Shown in pieces: positions 26,695-35,409 of a stretch of DNA of 56,779 nt. The notes below the pieces were generated by a model. It had not been told where the DNA came from and ran no database searches. It saw only the letters and a program-made list of their open reading frames with translations. Source of the DNA: Acidimicrobiaceae bacterium (GTDB taxonomy: Bacteria > Actinomycetota > Acidimicrobiia > Acidimicrobiales > RAAP-2); assembly GCA_003132205.1 (NCBI GenBank), contig PKWY01000033.1:207197-263975 (forward strand), given 5' to 3'. The position numbers and the translations under genes were made by a program. Positions within the stretch are counted from its first letter, which is position 1. Each line of letters begins with the position of its first letter.

Positions 26695-28209
26695 ATGCGA
26701 CTGGAACTTCGGGGAATAACCAAACGATTCGGGTCTCTCGTCGCCAACGACCAAATCAGCATCACCGTCGAGCCCGGCCAGATCCACTCGCTGCTCGGCG
26801 AGAATGGCGCGGGCAAGTCGACGCTCATGAACGTCCTCTTCGGGCTACTGCATCCCGACGAGGGCGAGATCCTGATCGATGGTGTCCCTACGAAGTTCGA
26901 GAACTCCGGCGAGGCCGTTCGGCGAGGCATCGGCATGGTGCACCAGCACTTCATGCTCGTGCCGGTGTTCACAGTCGCAGAGAACGTCGTCCTAGGCTTC
27001 GAGCCGACGAAATCTTTCAATCGGGTTGACTACCAAAAGGCGACCGACGACATTCGTCGAGTCTCCAAGGAGTTCAACCTCGAAGTCGACCCCGACGCCG
27101 TCATCGAAAGCCTGCCGGTTGGCATTCAGCAGCGTGTCGAGATACTCAAGGCCCTGAGCCACGACGCCGAGATCTTGATCCTGGACGAGCCGACTGCCGT
27201 TCTCACTCCTCAAGAGATTGACGCGCTGATGGAGATCATGCGATCGCTGGCGGCGGCGGGCAAGTCGATCCTCTTCATCACGCACAAACTGAAGGAGGTC
27301 AAGGCCGTCGCTGACGTGATCACGATCATTCGCCAGGGGCGAGTCGTGGGCACGGCAGAGCCGTCCGCATCCGAGTCCGAGCTCGCCTCGATGATGGTCG
27401 GGCGCGACGTCGAACTGACCGTCAAGAAGGAACCATTCTCGCCCGGCGAGGACGTGTTCGAGATCCGTGACCTGGTCGTTCGCGATGACCGTGGTCTCGC
27501 AGCAGTCAATGGAGTCTCGCTAAACGTTCGTTCGGGAGAGATCCTCGCGCTAGCCGGCGTCCAGGGTAACGGACAGACTGAACTCGTCGAAGCAATAGCG
27601 GGGATGCGCCCCGTGGAATCGGGAACAATTACTCTCAACGGCCGCGACATTACGAACGCCTCGCCTCGGAAGGTTCTGGACGCAGGACTGGGCCACATCC
27701 CCGAGGACCGACAGCGTGATGGGCTGGTGATGTCCATGACGGTCGCGGACAACCTGGTGCTCAATACCCCTCGAAGGGCGCCATTCGCAAAACGCGGCAC
27801 GAGGAACCTCGCCGCGGTGACCGAAAATGCCGTGCGGCTGATCAAGGACTTCGACATCCGCACGGAGTCCCCCCAGGAGATCGTGAGTTCCCTCTCCGGA
27901 GGAAACCAGCAGAAGGTGATCGTGGCGCGTGAGCTGTCGCGTGAGCTCACGTTCCTCGTGGCATCCCAGCCGACCCGCGGACTCGACGTCGGCTCGATCG
28001 AGTATGTGCACCGCCAGATGGTGAATCACCGCAACCTCGGCAACGCCGCACTCGTGGTTTCGTCCGAACTCGACGAGGTCTTCGCCCTCGCCGACCGAAT
28101 CGCCGTCATGTACGCAGGCAAGATCAGCGGCGTCGTCGATCCATCCGTCAGCCGGGAATCCATCGGGCTATTGATGGCCGGGACGGTCATGGAGACGGCC
28201 CATGACTGA
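26695..28209 (+). CDS. Nucleoside ABC transporter, double ATPase
   Basis: A 504-residue ATPase with two nucleotide-binding domains. The first has GENGAGKST near residue 37 and a Walker B with LILDEPTAVLT. The second has the relaxed loop VQGNGQTEL and a signature SLSGGNQQKV, as in sugar- and nucleoside-type (RbsA/NupO-like) ATPases. It energises the two permeases that follow. Its stop overlaps the first permease start by 8 nt (ATGACTGA). A GTG 3 nt upstream is the other possible start. With the BMP protein and two permeases it forms a complete nucleoside importer. Confidence 0.92.
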   Translation: MRLELRGITKRFGSLVANDQISITVEPGQIHSLLGENGAGKSTLMNVLFGLLHPDEGEILIDGVPTKFENSGEAVRRGIGMVHQHFMLVPVFTVAENVVLGFEPTKSFNRVDYQKATDDIRRVSKEFNLEVDPDAVIESLPVGIQQRVEILKALSHDAEILILDEPTAVLTPQEIDALMEIMRSLAAAGKSILFITHKLKEVKAVADVITIIRQGRVVGTAEPSASESELASMMVGRDVELTVKKEPFSPGEDVFEIRDLVVRDDRGLAAVNGVSLNVRSGEILALAGVQGNGQTELVEAIAGMRPVESGTITLNGRDITNASPRKVLDAGLGHIPEDRQRDGLVMSMTVADNLVLNTPRRAPFAKRGTRNLAAVTENAVRLIKDFDIRTESPQEIVSSLSGGNQQKVIVARELSRELTFLVASQPTRGLDVGSIEYVHRQMVNHRNLGNAALVVSSELDEVFALADRIAVMYAGKISGVVDPSVSRESIGLLMAGTVMETAHD

Positions 28210-29473
28210 CACCACGCCGTCGGTGACGCCACCAAAGACAAGGCACACGGCCTTGGTATGGATGACGTCCCAGAGCCCGATCGTGGTCACCGTCCTGGCC
28301 CTGGTTCTAGGCTTTTTTGTAGGGGCCATCATCATCATCACCACGACGCCCGCGGTGCTCGATGCGTGGCGTGGCCTGTTCCACAGCTGGGGCGCCCCGG
28401 GCCACGCCATCAAAGTCACGTTGGACAATGTCGGCGCCGCCTACCGGTCCATGTTCACCGGTTCGGTCTTCGATCCGTCGCAACTCTGGCATTCCATCAC
28501 CACCGGAAAGGGCTTTGACGCGTCGCTGACGCCTATCTCGGAAACGCTCACGTACGCCACACCCCTCATCATCGTCAGCACCGGCGTTGGCATCGCGTTC
28601 CAGACTGGGATCTTCAACATCGGGGCCAATGGTCAGGCCGTGCTTGGCGGAATCGCCGGCGGAGTCGCCGGATCGATGCTGCACATGCCGATGATCCTGC
28701 ACCTTCCAGTGACATTGATCGCGGGAATCGCCGGTGGCATGGTGTGCGGGGTGATTCCGGGGGTACTAAAAGCCTTCACCGGAGCCCACGAGGTGATCGT
28801 CACCATCATGTTGAACTACGTCGTCTACGCGTTCCTGCTCTTCGCCGTGCTATCAACGGCATTCCAGCGGCCGGGCCAGTCGAACGACATCTCACGAACC
28901 ATGGACCCGTCGGCGCAGTTGCCACCGCTCTTCGGAAGCACTTCGGGACTTCGCGTTAGTTATGGGATCTTCATCGCCCTCGCAGTCGTGCTCTTCGCCT
29001 GGTGGTTCCTCGACCGGTCTTCGATCGGCTTCGACTTCCGAGTCACTGGAGCGAACCCTTCGGCGGCCAGGGCATCTGGCATCAGCTCGCGAACTGTGAT
29101 CGTCCTCGTCTTTCTCGTATCAGGCGGCCTCGCGGGCCTGGCCGGCGTCGTCCAGGCAGCCAGTACCACGCACTACGTCGACGGAGGCTTTCTCATCGGC
29201 AACGCAGGCATCGGCTTCACGGCGATCACCATCGCTCTGCTGGGGCGTAATCGTCCCATGGGTATCCTCCTGTCGTCCCTGCTCTTCGCCGCGCTGGGCG
29301 TGGGCGGCCGCACGATGCAGGCCGCGACCGGCATACCCCTCGACCTTGCAACGGTTATCCAGTCGATCGTGGTGCTCTTCGTCGCCACCCCGGTGCTGGT
29401 GAAGGAGATATTCCGTCTGCGCGCCGCCAAGACCCAGGCAGTGCAGCTCGCCACCCAAGGCTGGGGCTCATGA
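28202..29473 (+). CDS. Nucleoside ABC transporter permease 1
   Basis: A 423-residue permease of the BPD_transp_2 type used by BMP/Nup nucleoside importers. About nine to ten hydrophobic segments follow a soluble N-terminus. The family core FNIGANGQAVLGGIAGG is near residue 138 and GAHEVIVTIMLNYVVYAF near 195. The next permease starts inside its stop codon (ATGA), so the genes are coupled. The pairing of one long and one standard permease is normal for this transporter class. Confidence 0.9.
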   Translation: MTDTTPSVTPPKTRHTALVWMTSQSPIVVTVLALVLGFFVGAIIIITTTPAVLDAWRGLFHSWGAPGHAIKVTLDNVGAAYRSMFTGSVFDPSQLWHSITTGKGFDASLTPISETLTYATPLIIVSTGVGIAFQTGIFNIGANGQAVLGGIAGGVAGSMLHMPMILHLPVTLIAGIAGGMVCGVIPGVLKAFTGAHEVIVTIMLNYVVYAFLLFAVLSTAFQRPGQSNDISRTMDPSAQLPPLFGSTSGLRVSYGIFIALAVVLFAWWFLDRSSIGFDFRVTGANPSAARASGISSRTVIVLVFLVSGGLAGLAGVVQAASTTHYVDGGFLIGNAGIGFTAITIALLGRNRPMGILLSSLLFAALGVGGRTMQAATGIPLDLATVIQSIVVLFVATPVLVKEIFRLRAAKTQAVQLATQGWGS

Positions 29474-30768
29474 GCATCGCCCCAGCACCTGCGGAGACCA
29501 AGCTCGCCACGTTTCGCCCCAGCGGGCGCACCAGGGTTATCAGCATCATCATGATCCTGATCGGACTCTTCACGGCCCTCGCTTTTGGCCTGGGCAGCGT
29601 CGCGAGCGCCCATTCATCACTGACCTTCACCCCGGTCAACCTCACCGCCGCGCCGTGGCACCTGGGTACGCTCACCGTCTTGACGCGCTGGACGAACGTG
29701 ATACTTGGGCTGATCATGGTGGCGCTGGGCGCCGAGATGTACCTGCGTCAACCCCGACGGGGCGTCATGGGGCGCTTCGGCGTCGTCGCCGTCCTGTTCC
29801 TGCTGGCTTTATTGTTGTGGGCATCGCGAGCTCCCGGGCCGTCTCAAGTGGGGTATGTGAACGTGACGGCGGTCCTCATCGGCAGTTCCGAGGTCGCGAT
29901 GGTTCTAGTCTTCGGTGCGCTCTCGGGTCTGATGTGCGAGCGATCCGGCGTTGTGAACATCGCCATCGAAGGCCAATACATTGGCGGCGCTTTCTTCGGC
30001 TCCGTCATCGCCTCGACCACGCACGACTTCTTCTTCGCCGCGATCGTCGGCGCGGTCGTCGGCGGACTCCTCGGACTCTTGCTGGCCTTCTTGTCCCTGC
30101 GGTACCTCGTGGACCAGATCATCGTGGGCGTCGTCATCGTTACGATGATTAGCTCCCTTTCGTCGTATCTGAATCTCCAAGTCCTCACGCCGTTCCCCCA
30201 GTACAACACGGGCAATCTCGCGCCGAACCTTGCGATTCCCCTGCTCTCCAAGATTCCGATCATCGGTCCGGTCTTCTTCAACCAGAGCGCCTTCTTCTAC
30301 CTCATGCTCGTGCTGGTCGGCGTTATCAGCTTCGCCCTCTTCAAGACCCGCTACGGGCTGCACGTTCGCGCGGTCGGCGAGCACCCCCACGCCGCCGCGA
30401 CCGTCGGGATCAACGTGGTACGCGTGCGCTACATCAACGTCGTTCTGGGCGGCGCCATCGCCGGAATCGGCGGCGTCGCCTTCATGGCCTCGCAAGGTCA
30501 GTTCCAGCCGGGCTACACGTCGGGGCTCGGCTACATTGCCCTCGCTGCGATGATCTTCGGGCGCTGGCGGCCGTCTGGCGCGGTGGCCGCATCAGTAATC
30601 TTCGGACTATCGGTCTACCTTTCGGACAACCTGCAGACCTACTCGATTCCGATCTCCACCGAGATCCTGGGCATGTTCCCCTACATCATCACGATCATCG
30701 TGGTGGCCGGACTGATCGGACGGGTGCGCGCCCCCGGTGCCGACGGAATTCCCTATCGTCACGAATAG
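29470..30768 (+). CDS. Nucleoside ABC transporter permease 2
   Basis: A 432-residue permease. An extra hydrophobic N-terminal region precedes the conserved core NIAIEGQYIGGAFFGSVIAS and the segment RYGLHVRAVGEHPHAAATVG, typical of the second Nup permease. It would form the channel with permease 1. The 3-prime end overlaps the convergent psuK gene by 10 bp, leaving no space for a terminator. Confidence 0.9.
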   Translation: MSIAPAPAETKLATFRPSGRTRVISIIMILIGLFTALAFGLGSVASAHSSLTFTPVNLTAAPWHLGTLTVLTRWTNVILGLIMVALGAEMYLRQPRRGVMGRFGVVAVLFLLALLLWASRAPGPSQVGYVNVTAVLIGSSEVAMVLVFGALSGLMCERSGVVNIAIEGQYIGGAFFGSVIASTTHDFFFAAIVGAVVGGLLGLLLAFLSLRYLVDQIIVGVVIVTMISSLSSYLNLQVLTPFPQYNTGNLAPNLAIPLLSKIPIIGPVFFNQSAFFYLMLVLVGVISFALFKTRYGLHVRAVGEHPHAAATVGINVVRVRYINVVLGGAIAGIGGVAFMASQGQFQPGYTSGLGYIALAAMIFGRWRPSGAVAASVIFGLSVYLSDNLQTYSIPISTEILGMFPYIITIIVVAGLIGRVRAPGADGIPYRHE

Positions 30769-31640
30769 CCTCGAGAACCCAACCCTCCGACAATCGTCGA
30801 TGCCGCCTCCATTGACAGCTTCAACGCTTCCTCACACTCGACGCCCCGTAAGCGAGCCGCGAGGTAAGCGCCGGTCGCAGCGTCGCCGGCTCCCGTCGTA
30901 TCGATGATTTCAACATTCAACGACAGCTGCCTCCAGATCTGAGTACCCCGTACAACGAGTGCGCCGTCTCTTCCTCGGGTGATCACTACCTCGTCGCTCG
31001 CCTGGCAAAGAGCCGCGCCGGCACTTTCAGCGTCGGTAGCTCCCGATAGCAGCAGCGCCTCCTCCTCGTTCGCGAACATCATCGTGACGTGGCCCGCAGA
31101 CTCCAGGAACTCCACGGCGCCGAGCTTCGCGAGAGGGCCCACCGAACACGCGTCTACCGACGTTGACGCGCCCCGGGCGCGAGCGGTTTCGAGGGCGGTC
31201 GCCGCGACCAGGCGGGTGGCGCCGTCGAGAATCGTGTAGCCCGACACGTGTAGATGATCAAAATGACCGCTCAGAGCGTCATTGACGGTGTCGATCGATA
31301 ACAAGGAGTTGACCCCGCGGTCGGTCATCATCGCGCGCTGGCCGTCATCGGCGACTATTGCGACGACGACTCCCGTCGATCCTTCTTCCACCTGGAGTTC
31401 CGCACCGATGCCGGCGTCCTCGAGATCACGGGCAAACATCTCGCCCGGCTCGTCGTTCCCGACGACGCCGACGTAGACGACATCGTGATGGGCGCCGAGC
31501 GCCACGGCCATGTTCGCGGCGGACCCTCCGCGACTGAAGCGGACCTTCGACCTCGTGTCGCTCGTGGGCGCCAGGGGTTCCTCGGGGCGCACCACCACGT
31601 CCAGCATCGCGTCGCCAATGACGACGATGCGTTTGGTCAC
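30759..31640 (-). CDS. psuK: Pseudouridine kinase (PfkB family)
   Basis: A 293-residue sugar kinase: GDAMLDVVV at the start, FSRGGSAANMAVALG, and the ATP/catalytic motif DTTGAGDAATGAYLA near the end. It lies directly after PsuG, so it most likely phosphorylates pseudouridine to pseudouridine-5-phosphate, the substrate of PsuG. Other PfkB kinases (ribokinase, adenosine kinase) cannot be excluded by sequence alone. GTG at 31640 is chosen because it overlaps the psuG stop (GTGA); the reading frame is open far upstream but inside psuG. Confidence 0.82.
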   Translation of the reverse strand: MTKRIVVIGDAMLDVVVRPEEPLAPTSDTRSKVRFSRGGSAANMAVALGAHHDVVYVGVVGNDEPGEMFARDLEDAGIGAELQVEEGSTGVVVAIVADDGQRAMMTDRGVNSLLSIDTVNDALSGHFDHLHVSGYTILDGATRLVAATALETARARGASTSVDACSVGPLAKLGAVEFLESAGHVTMMFANEEEALLLSGATDAESAGAALCQASDEVVITRGRDGALVVRGTQIWRQLSLNVEIIDTTGAGDAATGAYLAARLRGVECEEALKLSMEAASTIVGGLGSRGYS

Positions 31641-32566
31641 CTCCTCGCCCGTGAGACTTCCGCGGCTATGTGCCCGGCGAGCCCGGCGTTGGACACCACG
31701 AGGTCCTTGTTGACCTGCACGCTGCGTCCTTCGCTGAATCGGGCGAACTCCGCGAGCAGCACCGGGGTCACTTCTCTTCCCGTGACGCCGAGTAGCTGGG
31801 CCTTCTGGAGCGCGCTCTCCAGGGCCTGGTCGTGGAGAGCGCCATCGAGCTGATGCTCCTCGGCGACCGGGTTCGCCACCAGAAAACCGGTCGGGGAAAA
31901 GCGGCGATGATGGAGAAACGCACGGGCGGCCTCCTCGGCGCTCTCGAGCGACCAATCGAGCTCGTAACCGCTGTCGCTTCGATAGAAGCCCGGGAACTTC
32001 CTCGTGCGAAAGCCCGCGATCGGAACGCCGAGCGAGTCGAGTCGCTCGAGGGTCGCTCCGATATCGAGAATCGACTTCACGCCCGAGGCAACGACGAGCA
32101 CCGGAGTCCTCGACATCGCCGTGAGGTCAGCGGACTCGTCGAAACTGCGTACGGCGTCGCGGTGCACTCCGCCGAGGCCGCCCGTCGCCATGACGTCAAT
32201 GCCGACGCGATGGGCGACTGCAATTGTCCCTGCGACGGTCGTCGCGCCGTCAACGCCGCTCGCGAGCGCCACACCCAGATCGCGCGCCGAAAGTTTGGCG
32301 GCATTGCGCGAGGGCGACGCGAGCTCTTCGACTTGCTCGATGGTGAGTCCGACGATGATGCTGCCGTCCAGAATGCCAATGGTCGCGGGCACCGACCCGC
32401 CCGCACGCACCGCGGCCTCGCACTGGCGGGCGACCTCCAGATTCGTCGGCGCCGGCAGGCCCTGCACCACGATCGTGGTCTCGAGGGCGACTACGCCACG
32501 GCCCTCAAAGAGTGCGGTAGCCACTTCATCGTGCAGCACGACCAAGGATTCGAGAGAGTTGTCCAT
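31637..32566 (-). CDS. psuG: Pseudouridine-5-phosphate glycosidase
   Basis: A 309-residue enzyme matching PsuG over its length. It has ALETTIVVQGLPAPTN near the start, an ATIGILDGSIIVGL core, the GGLGGVHRDA segment, and SGVKSILDIGATLERLD with the candidate catalytic lysine. It cleaves the carbon-carbon glycosidic bond of pseudouridine-5-phosphate to uracil and ribose-5-phosphate. The ATG at 32566 is 9 nt after a -10 box that overlaps the cdd promoter on the other strand. The reading frame extends to 32650 but into cdd. Confidence 0.92.
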   Translation of the reverse strand: MDNSLESLVVLHDEVATALFEGRGVVALETTIVVQGLPAPTNLEVARQCEAAVRAGGSVPATIGILDGSIIVGLTIEQVEELASPSRNAAKLSARDLGVALASGVDGATTVAGTIAVAHRVGIDVMATGGLGGVHRDAVRSFDESADLTAMSRTPVLVVASGVKSILDIGATLERLDSLGVPIAGFRTRKFPGFYRSDSGYELDWSLESAEEAARAFLHHRRFSPTGFLVANPVAEEHQLDGALHDQALESALQKAQLLGVTGREVTPVLLAEFARFSEGRSVQVNKDLVVSNAGLAGHIAAEVSRARR

Positions 32567-32591
32567 TCCATGCGAAGTGTACTGTTTGACC
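32567..32591. promoter_or_regulatory. 25-bp divergent promoter, psuG and cdd
   Basis: Only 25 bp separate the two divergent starts. TACTGT (32580-32585, plus strand) lies 6 nt before the cdd GTG. TACACT (32576-32581, minus strand) lies 9 nt before the psuG ATG. The two -10 boxes share 2 bp, so both promoters cannot be occupied together, and each -35 region falls inside the other gene. Confidence 0.6.
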
Positions 32592-33011
32592 GTGAGTTCT
32601 CTTAACCAAATCCCCTGGAATGAGCTCCGAGAGCGAGCCCGAAACTCCACCTCCTCCTCCTACGCGCCGTACTCGAACGTGCACGTCGGGGCTGCCGGCT
32701 ACACCACCGATGGACGCTTCGTGACGGGCGCCAACGTCGAAAACGCCAGCTACGGCCTCACGCTCTGCGCCGAGTGCTCGCTCGTCAGCGATCTCATTCG
32801 CCTCGGCGGCGGACGGCTCGCGGCGGTCGCCATCGTCGCCGGTGACCTCGAGCCCATCGCCCCGTGCGGCCGTTGTCGCCAACTCCTCTTCGAGCACGGC
32901 GGAGGCGGGCTGCTCATCGACAATGGCCCCGATAAGGCGCCCTTCCACCTGCACGACCTCCTGCCGCACGCCTTCGGTCCGGACGACTTGGGCGTGAGAA
33001 GAACCAAATGA
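32592..33011 (+). CDS. cdd: Cytidine deaminase
   Basis: A 139-residue deaminase with the zinc site CAEC (in LTLCAECSLV) and PCGRC (in APCGRCRQLL), plus the substrate region YAPYSNVHVGAAGYTTDGR. It converts cytidine or deoxycytidine to uridine or deoxyuridine. The GTG at 32592 is a leaderless start; the frame is open far upstream but inside psuG. It is coupled to deoA by an ATGA overlap. Confidence 0.94.
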   Translation: MSSLNQIPWNELRERARNSTSSSYAPYSNVHVGAAGYTTDGRFVTGANVENASYGLTLCAECSLVSDLIRLGGGRLAAVAIVAGDLEPIAPCGRCRQLLFEHGGGGLLIDNGPDKAPFHLHDLLPHAFGPDDLGVRRTK

Positions 33012-34291
33012 GTTCATTCTCCGCAGTCGACATCATCACTGCCAAACGTGACGGAGCCGCGCTCAACGACGAGGCCATCGCGTGGATGCTCGGCGCCTAC
33101 GTGAAGGGCGAGGTCGCCGACGAGCAGATGTCTGCGCTCCTCATGGCCATCTTCTTCAACGGACTTGGGTCCCACGAGTTGCTGACCTGGACCGACTGCA
33201 TGATCGCGTCGGGCGAGCGATTGAATCTCAAGGGCCTCTCGCGCCCGACCGTTGACAAGCATTCGACGGGCGGCGTCGGGGACAAGATCTCCTTGATCCT
33301 GGCCCCGCTCGTCGCGTCGTGCGGAGCGGCGGTTCCCCAGCTCTCGGGCCGTGGCCTCGGCCACACCGGCGGCACGCTCGACAAGCTCGAGTCGATCCCC
33401 GGATGGCGGGCGTTGCTCTCGAACGACGAGATGCGAGACCAACTCGAGGGCGTGGGCGCGGTCATCTGCGCCGCTGGCCAGGGACTCGCTCCCGTCGATC
33501 GAAAGCTCTACGCGCTGCGCGACGTGACCGGGACGGTCGAGTCGATTCCCCTGATCTCTTCGTCGATCATGTCCAAGAAGATCGCCGAAGGCACCAAAGC
33601 GCTCGTGCTCGACGTAAAGGTCGGGCGCGGCGCATTCATCAAGACCATCGAGCGAGCGCGCGAACTCGCCACCACCATGGTGTCGCTCGGCACCAGCCAC
33701 GGCGTCGCCACCGTCGCCCAGCTCACGTCGATGAACCAGCCGCTCGGACGAGCGGTCGGCAACGCCCTCGAAGTGACCGAGGCAGTCGAGGTGCTGCAGG
33801 GCGGCGGTCCGCTCGACGTGAGGGATCTGACCCTCGGACTCGCGCGCATCATGCTCGAGCTCGTCGGCATCAACGAGGACCCCGCGGCGATGCTCGATGA
33901 CGGCTCCGCGTACGAGGTCTACCGTGCGATGATCAAAGCCCAGGGTGGCGACCCGGACGCCGCGCTCGAGGTCGCCAGGTTCAGGGATGTCGTCCTCGCC
34001 CCCCAGGACGGAATCGTCCAGTCCGTTGATGCGCTGAACGTGGGAATCGCGGCGTGGCGGCTCGGCGCGGGACGCGCTCGGAAAGAGGACCCGGTGAGTG
34101 CCGGCGCCGGTGTGATGTGCCTCGTGCGGGAGGGTGACTACGTCGAAGCCGGCCAGCCGCTCTTCGAGCTTTTCGCCGACGACGATGACCACCTTTCGAG
34201 GGGCCGAGAGACCATCATCGGGGCCGTGAAGCTGGGCGAGGAACCAGCGCGTCAGGAGCCCATCCTGTTGGAGAAGATCACGGCGGGCTGA
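33008..34291 (+). CDS. deoA: Thymidine phosphorylase (pyrimidine-nucleoside phosphorylase)
   Basis: A 427-residue glycosyltransferase-fold phosphorylase with the phosphate/base motif DKHSTGGVGDKISL and the following LSGRGLGHTGGTLDKLE. The C-terminal domain includes DGIVQSVDAL. It splits thymidine or deoxyuridine (and possibly uridine) to base and sugar-1-phosphate. Start is ATG overlapping the cdd stop. The deoxyribose-1-phosphate released feeds the pentomutase and DeoC encoded downstream. Confidence 0.94.
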   Translation: MSSFSAVDIITAKRDGAALNDEAIAWMLGAYVKGEVADEQMSALLMAIFFNGLGSHELLTWTDCMIASGERLNLKGLSRPTVDKHSTGGVGDKISLILAPLVASCGAAVPQLSGRGLGHTGGTLDKLESIPGWRALLSNDEMRDQLEGVGAVICAAGQGLAPVDRKLYALRDVTGTVESIPLISSSIMSKKIAEGTKALVLDVKVGRGAFIKTIERARELATTMVSLGTSHGVATVAQLTSMNQPLGRAVGNALEVTEAVEVLQGGGPLDVRDLTLGLARIMLELVGINEDPAAMLDDGSAYEVYRAMIKAQGGDPDAALEVARFRDVVLAPQDGIVQSVDALNVGIAAWRLGAGRARKEDPVSAGAGVMCLVREGDYVEAGQPLFELFADDDDHLSRGRETIIGAVKLGEEPARQEPILLEKITAG

Positions 34292-34305
34292 GACGTCGGG
34301 TTAGC

Positions 34306-34311
34306 TAGCCT
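34306..34311 (+). promoter_or_regulatory. -10 box of leaderless add gene
   Basis: TAGCCT, 6 nt before the ATG at 34318, in the 26-bp gap after deoA. It gives add its own promoter inside the operon. Confidence 0.5.
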
Positions 34312-34317
34312 TGACCC

Positions 34318-35409
34318 ATGTCTGGCGCCTCCCTTACCCGAGAACTGATTCAAAGAGCCCCCAAAGTGGTCCTCCACGAGCACCTCGACGGGGGCCTGCG
34401 TCCTACGACGGTTCTGGAGTTGGCCCGCGAGATCAGCTACAAGGGACTTCCGACAAGCGACCCCGGTGAGTTGGCCGAATGGTTCATCGCGGACGCTCCG
34501 GGCAGCGACCTCGTGCGCTATCTCGAAGGCTTCTCCCACACCACCGCCGTGATGCAGACCAGGGATCAGCTCGAGCGGGTCGCCAGTGAGAGCGCGCTCG
34601 ACCTCGCGCGCGATGGCGTGGTCTACGCCGAAATCCGCTTCGCCCCCGAGCTGCACACCGGACGTGGACTGTCGCTCGACGAGATCGTGATGGCCGTGCT
34701 CAACGGCTTCGTACACGGGACCAAGCAGGCGGCCGTCGAGGGACACAGGATCATCGTGCGGGCCATCCTCTCAGCGATGCGACAGAACAGTCGCAGCGAG
34801 GAAATCGCCCGTCTGGCCGTGACGTTCCGTGACGCCGGCGTCTGCGGCTTCGACATCGCCGGACCCGAGGACGGATTTCCCCCGACCGAGCACCTGAGCG
34901 CCTTCCATCTCATTCAGCGCGAGAACTTCCACATGACTATTCACGCCGGTGAAGCCTTCGGACTGCCGTCGATCTGGGAGGCGGTGCAGTTCTGTGACGC
35001 CGAGCGCCTCGGCCACGGCGTTCGAATCACCGACGACATCACCCGTGTCGGCGACGGCTACGAACTCGGACGCCTCGCGAGCTACATCCGGGACCGACGA
35101 ATCCCGCTCGAGGTGTGCCCGACTTCGAATGTCCACACCGGCGCGGCTTCATCAATTGCGACCCACCCGATCGAGCTCCTTCGCAAGCTGCGGTTTCGCG
35201 TCACGCTCAACACCGACAATCGGCTCATGAGCGGCATCACCATGAGCAGCGAGTTCGAGGCGTGCGCGAACGCGTTTGGCTGGACCCTCGAGGACATGGA
35301 GTGGCTGACGCTCAACGCGGCGAAGAGTTCGTTCTTCCATTTCGACCAGCGCCTGGAGATGATCAACACGGTCATCAAACCCGGCTACGCCGCGCTCCGC
35401 GAGGCCTAG
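34318..35409 (+). CDS. add: Adenosine deaminase
   Basis: A 363-residue zinc deaminase with the metal site LHEHLDGGLR near residue 20, HAGEAFG, ERLGHGVRI and the late metal/aspartate region LNTDNRLMSG, as in actinobacterial Add proteins. It converts adenosine to inosine for the PNP encoded nearby. The end overlaps the convergent pgm-like gene: the shared CTAG (35406-35409) supplies a stop codon to both. Confidence 0.93.
   Translation: MSGASLTRELIQRAPKVVLHEHLDGGLRPTTVLELAREISYKGLPTSDPGELAEWFIADAPGSDLVRYLEGFSHTTAVMQTRDQLERVASESALDLARDGVVYAEIRFAPELHTGRGLSLDEIVMAVLNGFVHGTKQAAVEGHRIIVRAILSAMRQNSRSEEIARLAVTFRDAGVCGFDIAGPEDGFPPTEHLSAFHLIQRENFHMTIHAGEAFGLPSIWEAVQFCDAERLGHGVRITDDITRVGDGYELGRLASYIRDRRIPLEVCPTSNVHTGAASSIATHPIELLRKLRFRVTLNTDNRLMSGITMSSEFEACANAFGWTLEDMEWLTLNAAKSSFFHFDQRLEMINTVIKPGYAALREA

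Noticed and set aside
31641..31955. N-terminal extension of psuK
   Set aside because: Overlaps psuG coding sequence, low-complexity arginine-rich; GTG at 31640 overlaps the psuG stop as a coupled start.
32004..32591. N-terminal extension of cytidine deaminase
   Set aside because: Lies antisense inside psuG; the leaderless GTG at 32592 begins at the family N-terminus.
33014..34192. 392-codon minus-strand frame opposite deoA
   Set aside because: No motif and full overlap with thymidine phosphorylase; a shadow of GC-rich codons.
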